Source of the DNA: Fusobacterium sp.
GTDB taxonomy: Bacteria > Fusobacteriota > Fusobacteriia > Fusobacteriales > Fusobacteriaceae
Direction of reading: 5' to 3'
DNA length: 36,621 nucleotides
Assembly: GCF_029258315.1 (NCBI RefSeq)
Contig: NZ_JARHZE010000048.1
Span: 1-36,621, forward strand
Shown one piece after another: positions 10,664 to 18,619 of this stretch. The notes under the pieces were generated by a model. That model was not told the DNA's origin and did not search any database. It worked only from the letters and a program-made list of their open reading frames with translations. Every line of letters begins with the position of its first letter. The first letter of the stretch is position 1. The translations under genes were made by a program, and so were the position numbers.

Positions 10664-11950
10664 TTATTTATCTTCTAATATATCATTACATCTTTTTAAT
10701 GGGCATAGATCTCCACACATTGTACAAACTTTTTCTTCTACTAAAGGCATAGCAGAAGCTCTGTATTCTTTAGCTTTTTCTGGATCTATACACTCTTTAA
10801 ACATTCCTTCCCAGTTAAGATCTCCTCTGTATTTACTCATTCTATTATCCCAATCTCTAGCTCCTTTAAGTCCTTTTGCTATATCAGCAGCGTGACCAGC
10901 TATTCTTGATGCCATTATTCCCTCTTTCATATCTTCTAAAGTTGGAAGTCTTAAGTGTTCAGCTGGAGTTACATAGCAAAGGAAGTCAGCTCCTGCTGAA
11001 GCTGCAATAGCTCCTCCAATAGCCGCTGTTATATGATCATATCCTGGAGCAACGTCTGTTACTATTGGTCCTAATACATAGAAAGGTGCATTATGACATA
11101 ATTTTTTTTCAATTTGCATATTTGTTACAACTTCATGCATAGGTATATGACCTGGTCCCTCTATCATAACTTGTACATCTTTTTCCCAAGCTTTTTTTGT
11201 AAGCTCTCCTAAAATTAAAAGTTCTTGGATTTGTGGACCATCTGTTGAATCATAAATACTTCCAGGTCTTAATCCATCTCCTAAACTTAAAGTTACATCG
11301 TATTTTCTACAAATATCTAAAAGTCTATCAAAGTACTCATAGAATGGATTTTCTTTGTCATTTAATATCATCCATTGGAAAAGTATAGACCCTCCACGGC
11401 TAACTATTTTTGTAAGTCTTTTTGTATTTTTTAATCTATCTATACAAGTTCTATTAAGTCCTGCATGAATTGTTAAAAAGTCTATTCCGTCTTCACAATG
11501 CTCTTCAACAACTCTAAATAAATCATCAACACTCATATCTTTTATATTTTTTCCAAGTTTTGCTACTGCATCATACATTGGAACTGTTCCTAACATAACA
11601 GAAGATTTTTCAACTAGCTCTCTTCTAAATTTTTTAGTATCTCCAAAAGTACTAAGATCCATTATTGCATCTGCTCCGTACTCGATAGCTTTTTGAACTT
11701 TTATCATCTCTCCACTATAATCACAAATATCTTCTGAAACCCCTAAGTTAACATTAACTTTTGTTCTTGTTCCCTCTCCCACAGCTCTTGGATAAATATT
11801 TTTATGATTTTTATTAGCTGGTATAACTAAAGATCCTTTCGCTAATTTTTCCATAAGCTCTTCCTTTGTCATATGCTCATCTTTTGCTACAATTTCCATC
11901 TCTTTAGTAAATATACCTTTTTTTGCAGCTTCCATTTGTGTTGAATACAT
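10664..11950 (-). CDS. thiC: Phosphomethylpyrimidine synthase ThiC
   Basis: Radical SAM ThiC signatures ([29 protein letters not shown]) and C-terminal Cys motif [16 protein letters not shown] riboswitch upstream. Confidence 0.97.
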   Translation of the reverse strand: MYSTQMEAAKKGIFTKEMEIVAKDEHMTKEELMEKLAKGSLVIPANKNHKNIYPRAVGEGTRTKVNVNLGVSEDICDYSGEMIKVQKAIEYGADAIMDLSTFGDTKKFRRELVEKSSVMLGTVPMYDAVAKLGKNIKDMSVDDLFRVVEEHCEDGIDFLTIHAGLNRTCIDRLKNTKRLTKIVSRGGSILFQWMILNDKENPFYEYFDRLLDICRKYDVTLSLGDGLRPGSIYDSTDGPQIQELLILGELTKKAWEKDVQVMIEGPGHIPMHEVVTNMQIEKKLCHNAPFYVLGPIVTDVAPGYDHITAAIGGAIAASAGADFLCYVTPAEHLRLPTLEDMKEGIMASRIAGHAADIAKGLKGARDWDNRMSKYRGDLNWEGMFKECIDPEKAKEYRASAMPLVEEKVCTMCGDLCPLKRCNDILEDK

Positions 11951-11975
11951 TTTATTCCTCCTTAAACTTATATAA

Positions 11976-12006
11976 TAAAAAAAGCTCTGTACCTAGGTAC
12001 AGAGCT
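11976..12006 (-). terminator. Expression-platform terminator between the TPP riboswitch and thiC
   Basis: Perfect 24-nt palindrome agctctgtacctaggtacagagct (11983-12006) followed on the minus strand by ttttttt. Confidence 0.8.
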
Positions 12007-12035
12007 ATTAAAGATTTATTTAATAAAACAAAATC

Positions 12036-12131
12036 TCTGCTTCCCTACGATGGTACTAACCATATCAGGTTCCAAGAGTCAGGAATTCTCCTTCTCAGCT
12101 AATTATTTATAGCTCCCCTAGCAATCTTCGT
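12036..12131 (-). ncRNA. TPP riboswitch (THI element)
   Basis: Minus strand reads agctgagaagg...ttggaacctgatatggttagtaccatcgtagggaagcagag; matches the conserved CUGAGA and ACCUGAUNUGGNUAGUACCANCGUAGGGAAG segments. Confidence 0.95.
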
Positions 12132-12149
12132 TATTTCGTTGTCTTTTTT

Positions 12150-12179
12150 ATTATATAATATTTATTTATTATTTGTCAA
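12150..12179 (-). promoter_or_regulatory. Consensus sigma70-type promoter for the TPP riboswitch/thiC transcript
   Basis: Minus strand TTGACA (12179-12174), 18-nt spacer, TATAAT (12155-12150). Confidence 0.65.
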
Positions 12180-12184
12180 ATTTT

Positions 12185-12640
12185 TTAATCAAATAATTCT
12201 TCAAGAGAAAAAACAAGTTCCTCTCTCTTCTCTTTAAAGTTTTTTAATTTTCTTATAGGGAAATCGCTTCCATAAAGTTTTACAAATATATTTAAAATTT
12301 CTTTATCTAAGTTCCCTTTATTTACTTTTTTCTTATCATATAAAGGAGCTCTTTTTTCAATCTCCCCTTCGATATTTAAAAGTAACATATTTTTTCTTAA
12401 ACCAATTATCTCTACTTCTCTACATTTATCTTGATAAGCATTTTCTAAATTTTGTGCTTTTCTTTTTTCAGCATTTTGTCTTCTATTTTCAGTTCTTTGT
12501 TTTATAGCTTTTTCTTCTAAAATTCTCTTTTGTTTTCTTTTTGCTTTTATCAAAGAATATTCTTTTCCTTTTGGTTTATCTTTGCTTATAACTTCCACTT
12601 CTATTTTCACCCCACTAACAAAAAATTTTTGGTATAACAA
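12185..12640 (-). CDS. Hypothetical protein with a basic coiled-coil-like middle region
   Basis: 151-aa ORF, charged and Lys/Arg-rich; no family recognised. Confidence 0.55.
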   Translation of the reverse strand: MLYQKFFVSGVKIEVEVISKDKPKGKEYSLIKAKRKQKRILEEKAIKQRTENRRQNAEKRKAQNLENAYQDKCREVEIIGLRKNMLLLNIEGEIEKRAPLYDKKKVNKGNLDKEILNIFVKLYGSDFPIRKLKNFKEKREELVFSLEELFD

Positions 12641-12770
12641 TTAATTATATCACATAAATTATAAAAATTCTATAATTATTTTCTAAAAAATTCTCTCTTC
12701 TATGGAAATATTTTAGAAAATATAGTATAATATTATGTACGAATTTGAAAAAAATTTTATAGGAGTGTGT

Positions 12771-14084
12771 ATGAATAAAGAAGTAATTATTATTGGAGCT
12801 GGACTTGCTGGAAGTGAGGCTGCTTATCAATTAGCAGAGAGAGGAATAAAGGTAAAACTTTATGAAATGAGACCAAAACTTTCTACTGAAGCTCATAAAA
12901 CTCAAAATTTTGCAGAACTTGTTTGTAGTAATTCACTAGGAGGAGATCATTTAGGAAATGCCAGTGGACTTATGAAAGAAGAACTTAGAATGTTTGGTTC
13001 TTTACTTATGAAAGTGGCTGATGAATTTAGAGTTCCTGCTGGACAAGCCCTAGCTGTTGATAGAACTCTTTTTTCTGAAAAAATTACTAATATCTTAAAA
13101 AATCACCCTAATATTGAATTTATAAATGATGAATTAACTGAAATCCCTATGGATAAAATCGTTCTTATTGCCAGTGGACCATTAACTTCTCAAGCTCTTT
13201 CTGAAAATATAAAAAAACTTACAAAAGATGAGTATCTATATTTTTATGATGCAGCAGCACCTATTGTAACTTTTGAGTCTATTGATAAAGAAAAAGTTTA
13301 TTTCCAATCTCGTTATGATAAAGGTGACGGAGAATATATTAACTGTCCTATGAATGAAGAGGAATACAATAAATTTTATGAAAATTTAATAAATGCTGAA
13401 AGAATCCCTTTGAAAAAATTTGAAGAGGAAAAACTTTTTGAAGCTTGTATGCCTGTTGAGAGAATCGCCTCTCGTGGAATTAAAACTCTTTTATTTGGAC
13501 CTCTAAAACCTAAAGGTTTAACAAATCCAAGAACAAATTCTCGTGATTATGCTGTTGTTCAATTAAGACAAGATGACAAAGAGGGAAAAATGTATAACCT
13601 TGTAGGTTTCCAAACAAATCTAAAATGGGGAGAACAAAAAAGAGTATTCTCAATGATACCTGGACTTGAAAATGCTGATTTTGTAAGATATGGGGTAATG
13701 CATAGAAATACTTTTATAAATTCTCCTAAGGTTTTAACAACTTCTCTAAACCTTAAAGAGTATCCAAACATTTTCTTTGCTGGACAGATAACTGGTAGTG
13801 AAGGTTATGTTTGTGCTATGGCAACAGGACTTATGGCTGGTATCAATATTTTCAACAAATTAAATGATAAAGAGCCTCTAGTGTTAGAAGATATATCTTC
13901 TATTGGTGCTATAATAAAATATATAACTGAAGAAAAGAAAGATTTTCAACCTATGGGACCTAATTTTGGAATGATTAGAGATTTAGAAGGAAAAAGAATA
14001 AGAGATAAAAAAGAAAGATATAATAAAATATCTGAAAGAACTATAAATTATTTAAAAGAAAATTTTTCTGAATATATAAAGTAA
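12771..14084 (+). CDS. trmFO: Methylenetetrahydrofolate--tRNA-(uracil-5-)-methyltransferase TrmFO
   Basis: MNKEVIIIGAGLAGSEAAYQLAERGIKVKLYEMRP and NFAELVCSNSLGGDHLGNASGLMKEELR. Start set to ATG 12771 with aggagtg RBS; the ORF-track start (12735) is probably too long. Confidence 0.97.
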   Translation: MNKEVIIIGAGLAGSEAAYQLAERGIKVKLYEMRPKLSTEAHKTQNFAELVCSNSLGGDHLGNASGLMKEELRMFGSLLMKVADEFRVPAGQALAVDRTLFSEKITNILKNHPNIEFINDELTEIPMDKIVLIASGPLTSQALSENIKKLTKDEYLYFYDAAAPIVTFESIDKEKVYFQSRYDKGDGEYINCPMNEEEYNKFYENLINAERIPLKKFEEEKLFEACMPVERIASRGIKTLLFGPLKPKGLTNPRTNSRDYAVVQLRQDDKEGKMYNLVGFQTNLKWGEQKRVFSMIPGLENADFVRYGVMHRNTFINSPKVLTTSLNLKEYPNIFFAGQITGSEGYVCAMATGLMAGINIFNKLNDKEPLVLEDISSIGAIIKYITEEKKDFQPMGPNFGMIRDLEGKRIRDKKERYNKISERTINYLKENFSEYIK

Positions 14085-14119
14085 TATTATGATAAAATAT
14101 AAAAAAGGGGGATTATTTT

Positions 14120-14995
14120 TTGGAAAAATTAATTAAAGATTTTCTATTTTATTCAGAGTTTACAATAAGAAAAAAAGATAGCAGTATAAAATCTTTAAAA
14201 AAAGATCTAGAACAGCTATATGACTACTGCAAAGAAAATAATATTGTTGACATAAAAAAAATATCTTCAACTGATCTTAGAGATTTTTCTCTTAAACTTC
14301 AAAAAGAAAATATTACAAAAAGAAGTTTGGGAAGAAAACTGTCATCTCGTAGAGTATTTTTTAAATATTTAATAGAAAATAAAGTCATAAGTAAAAATCC
14401 TATGACTCCAATTAAAACTCCAAACTTTAATATTGAAATCCCTGAAATTTTATCACTTGAAGAAATAAATTTACTTCGTGATATCATTGATATTTCTAAA
14501 TGCAATGGTATTCGTGACAGACTTATTGTTGAACTTTTATTTTCTTCTGGAATAACTCCTATTGAGCTTATTATGCTAAGTGAAAAAGCTGTTAATTTAG
14601 AGGAAAGAGAGATTATTATTGCTAATGGTAAGGAGATCAGAAGAGTTTTTTTTAGTGAAACCACTAGAAAATTTTTCAAACTTTATTTTGAAGCTAAAAA
14701 ATTAAAGTATAAAGAAAGATATAATGAGAATATTATTTTTGTAAATGGCTCTGCTGATAGATTAAGTGATCGTTCTCTTAGAAGACTTTTGGTAAAATAT
14801 GGAAAAAAAGCTGGTATAAAAAAAGAGGTGAACCCTTTTATTTTTAGACATACTTTTGGAGCTTATATGCTTTCTCACGGTATGAATATAATATATTTAA
14901 AAAAATTAATGGGACATCTAAATATAGAAACAACAAAAATATATCAAGAATTAATAAAAAAACCTATTGTTTTAAAAGACTTGAATATACATTGA
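14120..14995 (+). CDS. XerC/XerD-like tyrosine recombinase family protein with atypical catalytic residues
   Basis: SAM-like N-terminal domain; C-terminal RHTFGAYMLSHG...LMGHLNIETTKIYQEL; TTG start; sits between trmFO and hslV as xerC/codV does in Firmicutes. Confidence 0.85.
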   Translation: MEKLIKDFLFYSEFTIRKKDSSIKSLKKDLEQLYDYCKENNIVDIKKISSTDLRDFSLKLQKENITKRSLGRKLSSRRVFFKYLIENKVISKNPMTPIKTPNFNIEIPEILSLEEINLLRDIIDISKCNGIRDRLIVELLFSSGITPIELIMLSEKAVNLEEREIIIANGKEIRRVFFSETTRKFFKLYFEAKKLKYKERYNENIIFVNGSADRLSDRSLRRLLVKYGKKAGIKKEVNPFIFRHTFGAYMLSHGMNIIYLKKLMGHLNIETTKIYQELIKKPIVLKDLNIH

Positions 14996-15027
14996 TAGTA
15001 ATTTATAAAAATGGAGGTTTAATTTTT

Positions 15028-15561
15028 GTGGAAAAAATGAAAGCAACTACAATACTTATTGTAAAAAAAGGAAATGAAGTAGCTATTGCTGGAGATGGAC
15101 AAGTTACTCTTGGAGATACTATCGTTAAATCTAAAGCTAAAAAAATTCGTAAAATAAAAGACTTTGATATAGTTTTAGGTTTTGCTGGAATTGCTGCTGA
15201 CGCCTTTGTTCTTGAGGAAAAATTTGAGCAATATTTAAATGAATATCGTGGAAATTTAAAAAAATCAGCTGTTGAATTAGCTAAAGACATAAGAAATGAT
15301 AAATTTCAAAAAGATTTTGAAGCCTCTATTGTTGTAGGGGGAAAAGAGGGACTTTATTCTATTTCTGGTAACGGAGATATTCTTGAACCTGAAGAGGATC
15401 TTTTAGCTATTGGAAGTGGAGGAAACTATGCTTACTCTGCTGGTTTAGCTTTGCTTAGACACACTGATATGACAGCTTCTGAAATTGCTAAAGAAGCTCT
15501 TACTATTGCAAGTTCAATTTGTATTTATACAAGTTCTAATATTATTGTAGAAAAAATTTAA
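15028..15561 (+). CDS. hslV: ATP-dependent protease peptidase subunit HslV
   Basis: ATTILIVKKGNEVAIAGDGQVTLG, GFAGIAADAF, AIGSGGNYA. Start is GTG 15028 or ATG 15037 (ggaggt upstream). Confidence 0.93.
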   Translation: MEKMKATTILIVKKGNEVAIAGDGQVTLGDTIVKSKAKKIRKIKDFDIVLGFAGIAADAFVLEEKFEQYLNEYRGNLKKSAVELAKDIRNDKFQKDFEASIVVGGKEGLYSISGNGDILEPEEDLLAIGSGGNYAYSAGLALLRHTDMTASEIAKEALTIASSICIYTSSNIIVEKI

Positions 15562-15572
15562 TTGGAGGATAA

Positions 15573-16697
15573 ATGGGTAAATTTTGTGTTGGTTGTGGTA
15601 TTGAACTACAAGGAACAGATAAAAACAAAGAGGGATTTCTTCCCCTTTCCGTTTTAGAAAAAGAAGAAAACCAAGGTAAAGATCTTTATTGTCAAAGATG
15701 TTTCAAAATTAAAAACTATGGTGAATACCTTCCTATCTCTCTATCTAGAGAGGATTATAGAAAAGAGGTTCACGAAGCTTTAAAAGATGCAGATGTTGCT
15801 CTTGCTATTTTTGATGCCATTGATTTTGAAGGATCATTTGATTATGAAATCTTAGATATTTTAAGAGAGATGGATTCTATTGTTGTTCTTAACAAAATAG
15901 ATCTTATCCCTGACGATAAACACCCTTCTGAAGTAGCTGATTGGATAAAATATCGTCTTGGAGAAGAGGGAATAGCTCCTCTTGATGTAGCTATTGTTAG
16001 TAGCAAAAAAGGATATGGTATAAGTGGAATTTATAAAAAATTAAATACTTTCTTTCCTGATGGTGTAAGAGCTATTGTTTTAGGAGTTACTAACGTAGGA
16101 AAATCTAGCATTATAAATAAAGTTGTTGGAAAAAATATAGCTACTGAATCAAAATATCCTGGAACTACTTTAAAAAGTTCTAAGAAAAAAATCACAAATG
16201 GAAATATAACTTTAATCGATACTCCGGGACTTATTCCTGAAGGAAGATTTTCTGATTTAGTTTGTGAAAAATGTAATTTAGATATTGTACCTTCTGTTGA
16301 AATATCTAGAAAAACTTATAAAACAGGTAAAGACAGAGTTATCTTCATTGGTGGGCTTGTAAAAATTAGAGTTCTTAGTGAAAATGAATTTGATCCTATA
16401 TTCTCAGTTTATGCTTCTAAGAATATAACTTATCACGATACAAATTTAGAAAAAGCTAAAGAACTTGAAAATTCAAATAGAAGAGATCTTTTCTATCCAC
16501 CTTGTGATGATTGTTTTGATAATCCTGATTTAAAAGATTTAGTAACAGAAGAATTTATTGTTGAAAGTGGTGAAGAGCTTGTATTTAAAGGACTTTCTTG
16601 GCTATCAGTAAAAAGAGGACCTTTACATCTAGAAATAACTTATCCTAAAAAGGGAGAAATTATTATTAGAAAGGCTTTTATAAAACCAAAAAGATAA
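15573..16697 (+). CDS. yqeH: Ribosome biogenesis GTPase YqeH (circularly permuted)
   Basis: N-terminal zinc motif CVGCG...CQRC; NKIDL precedes GVTNVGKSSIINK and DTPG, the permuted GTPase order. Confidence 0.93.
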   Translation: MGKFCVGCGIELQGTDKNKEGFLPLSVLEKEENQGKDLYCQRCFKIKNYGEYLPISLSREDYRKEVHEALKDADVALAIFDAIDFEGSFDYEILDILREMDSIVVLNKIDLIPDDKHPSEVADWIKYRLGEEGIAPLDVAIVSSKKGYGISGIYKKLNTFFPDGVRAIVLGVTNVGKSSIINKVVGKNIATESKYPGTTLKSSKKKITNGNITLIDTPGLIPEGRFSDLVCEKCNLDIVPSVEISRKTYKTGKDRVIFIGGLVKIRVLSENEFDPIFSVYASKNITYHDTNLEKAKELENSNRRDLFYPPCDDCFDNPDLKDLVTEEFIVESGEELVFKGLSWLSVKRGPLHLEITYPKKGEIIIRKAFIKPKR

Positions 16698-16711
16698 TTA
16701 AGGTGAATAAA

Positions 16712-17194
16712 ATGGCGATCTTTAAATTGAAAGAATGTTTTTTAGAATTTCTTTTTCTCACAGCAACTATTGGATTTTTTATTTATAAGTTTATTTTACC
16801 AACTTTCAATGAAGTGACTAATCTAAAAAAAGCTGAAATTGTTGAAAAAAATCTTATTGAAATAAGAGTGGCTCTCGAAAAATATTATCAATTGACTGGA
16901 ACATATCCAGATCTTAGTAAAGAGGGGGCTAATAATAATTTGACTCTTTTGGATTCTTATAATAAACTTGGACAAAAAATATCATTTGCTGAAATTTATG
17001 GAAAAAATATTCTTGACTCTACAGAACAAACTGATTCTTTAGAACAAAGTAACAAAGTTATAGATTCAAATAACTTTGAAAATATTGATGGTAAGGGTGG
17101 ATGGATATATGACTACTCCAATCAAACTGGTGAAATACACCCTAATTTACCAACTAATATTTATTTTCAAAATATAGATTGGAGTAAACAATAA
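16712..17194 (+). CDS. Pseudopilin (GspG)-like protein lacking a canonical prepilin cleavage motif
   Basis: N-terminal hydrophobic helix EFLFLTATIGFF; RVALEKYYQLTGTYPDL and GKGGWIYDYSNQTGEIHPN resemble the pseudopilin globular domain. Confidence 0.6.
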   Translation: MAIFKLKECFLEFLFLTATIGFFIYKFILPTFNEVTNLKKAEIVEKNLIEIRVALEKYYQLTGTYPDLSKEGANNNLTLLDSYNKLGQKISFAEIYGKNILDSTEQTDSLEQSNKVIDSNNFENIDGKGGWIYDYSNQTGEIHPNLPTNIYFQNIDWSKQ

Positions 17195-17210
17195 AATAGA
17201 TGGAGGAAAT

Positions 17211-18605
17211 ATGAAATACGATATTATTTTTCTTGGTGGAGGACAAGCTGGAGTTTTTGGGGCTTACGAGGCTATAACTAAAAATCCTGATTTAAAGGTT
17301 TTAATTATTGATAAGGGTAAAATGTTAAAAAATAGAGTTTGCCCTAAAGAGATAACTGGTAAATGTGCTGGATGTCCTACTTGTGCTATAATTTATGGGG
17401 TTAGTGGAGCTGGAGCTTTCTCTGATTCTAAATTTAATATGGACTATAAAGTTGGTGGAGATGTTCATAAAGTTACTGGTAAAGAGGTTGTTAATGAAAC
17501 TATAAAAGATGTAGTTAAGATATATAGAGATTTTGGATTTAATGAAGAACCTGCTGGTTTAAAATATAATCAAACTATGATTGAAATAAAAAGAAAATGT
17601 ATAGAAAATAGAGTTCAACTTATTGATACTCCTACTATGCATCTTGGAACTGATGGTTCTAGAAAACTATATACAAGTCTTGTTGATTATCTTCTTGAAA
17701 AAGGTGTTGAATTTAAAGTTGAAAGAGATATTCAAGACTTAATAATTGAAGATGGTAAAATAAAAGGGGCTATCGTTACTTATAAAGGAAATACTGAAGA
17801 GTACTTTGCAGACAATGTTTTACTTGCTATGGGAAGAAGTGGAGCTCAAAAAGTTATGGAAATGTGCCATAAATCTGGTGTAAAATGTTCTAATGGAGCT
17901 ATTGATGTTGGTGTTAGAGTTGAGATTCCAGATATTATTATGAAAGAAATCAATGAAAACTTCTATGAAGCAAAGATGATATACTATACAAAAACTTACA
18001 AAGATAAAATGAGAACTTTCTGTAGTAATCCTAGTGGATTTATTGCTATGGAAAAACACGCTGATGATGTTGTTCTTGCTAATGGTCATGCATATAAACA
18101 TAAAAAATCTGAAAATACAAACTTAGCTTTACTTTGTACTAAAACTTTTACAGAGCCTTTTGATAAACCTTTTGAGTATGCAACAGCTATTGCAAAAATG
18201 TCTTCAATGCTTACTGGTGGAAAACTTCTTGTTCAATCTTATGCAGATTTAAAAGAAGGTAAACGTTCAACAGAAGAGAGACTTGAAAGATTAAATATTG
18301 TACCTACTACAACTGACTATGTTGCTGGAGATATTTCACTTGCTTGTCCTAAGAGAATTTTAGATAATATTATTGAGTTTATTGAAGCTCATGATAAAAT
18401 TACTCCAGGATTTGCATCAGCTGATTTATTACTTTATTTCCCAGAAATAAAATTCAGAAGTACTAGAATGGAAATAGATAAAAATATGATGACTAATATT
18501 GATGGACTTTATGCTGCTGGAGATGGTTCTGGTTATGGTAGTGGATTAAATATAGCTGCTGTAATGGGAATGATCGCAGTTAGACATATGTTAACTAGAA
18601 TATAA
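17211..18605 (+). CDS. FAD-dependent oxidoreductase (uncharacterised COG2509-like dehydrogenase)
   Basis: DIIFLGGGQAGVFGAYEA dinucleotide-binding motif; CPKEITGKCAGCPTCAIIYGVSGAGAFSDSKFN; C-terminal GLYAAGDGSGYGSGLNIAAVMG. Confidence 0.85.
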   Translation: MKYDIIFLGGGQAGVFGAYEAITKNPDLKVLIIDKGKMLKNRVCPKEITGKCAGCPTCAIIYGVSGAGAFSDSKFNMDYKVGGDVHKVTGKEVVNETIKDVVKIYRDFGFNEEPAGLKYNQTMIEIKRKCIENRVQLIDTPTMHLGTDGSRKLYTSLVDYLLEKGVEFKVERDIQDLIIEDGKIKGAIVTYKGNTEEYFADNVLLAMGRSGAQKVMEMCHKSGVKCSNGAIDVGVRVEIPDIIMKEINENFYEAKMIYYTKTYKDKMRTFCSNPSGFIAMEKHADDVVLANGHAYKHKKSENTNLALLCTKTFTEPFDKPFEYATAIAKMSSMLTGGKLLVQSYADLKEGKRSTEERLERLNIVPTTTDYVAGDISLACPKRILDNIIEFIEAHDKITPGFASADLLLYFPEIKFRSTRMEIDKNMMTNIDGLYAAGDGSGYGSGLNIAAVMGMIAVRHMLTRI

Positions 18606-18619
18606 AAGGAAGGAAAATT

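Noticed and set aside
12645-12830. Minus-strand 61-aa ORF overlapping the trmFO start
   Set aside because: Low-complexity AT-rich translation crossing the trmFO promoter and start.
14299-15290. Minus-strand ORFs inside the xer-like and hslV genes
   Set aside because: Antisense shadows of well supported coding sequences.
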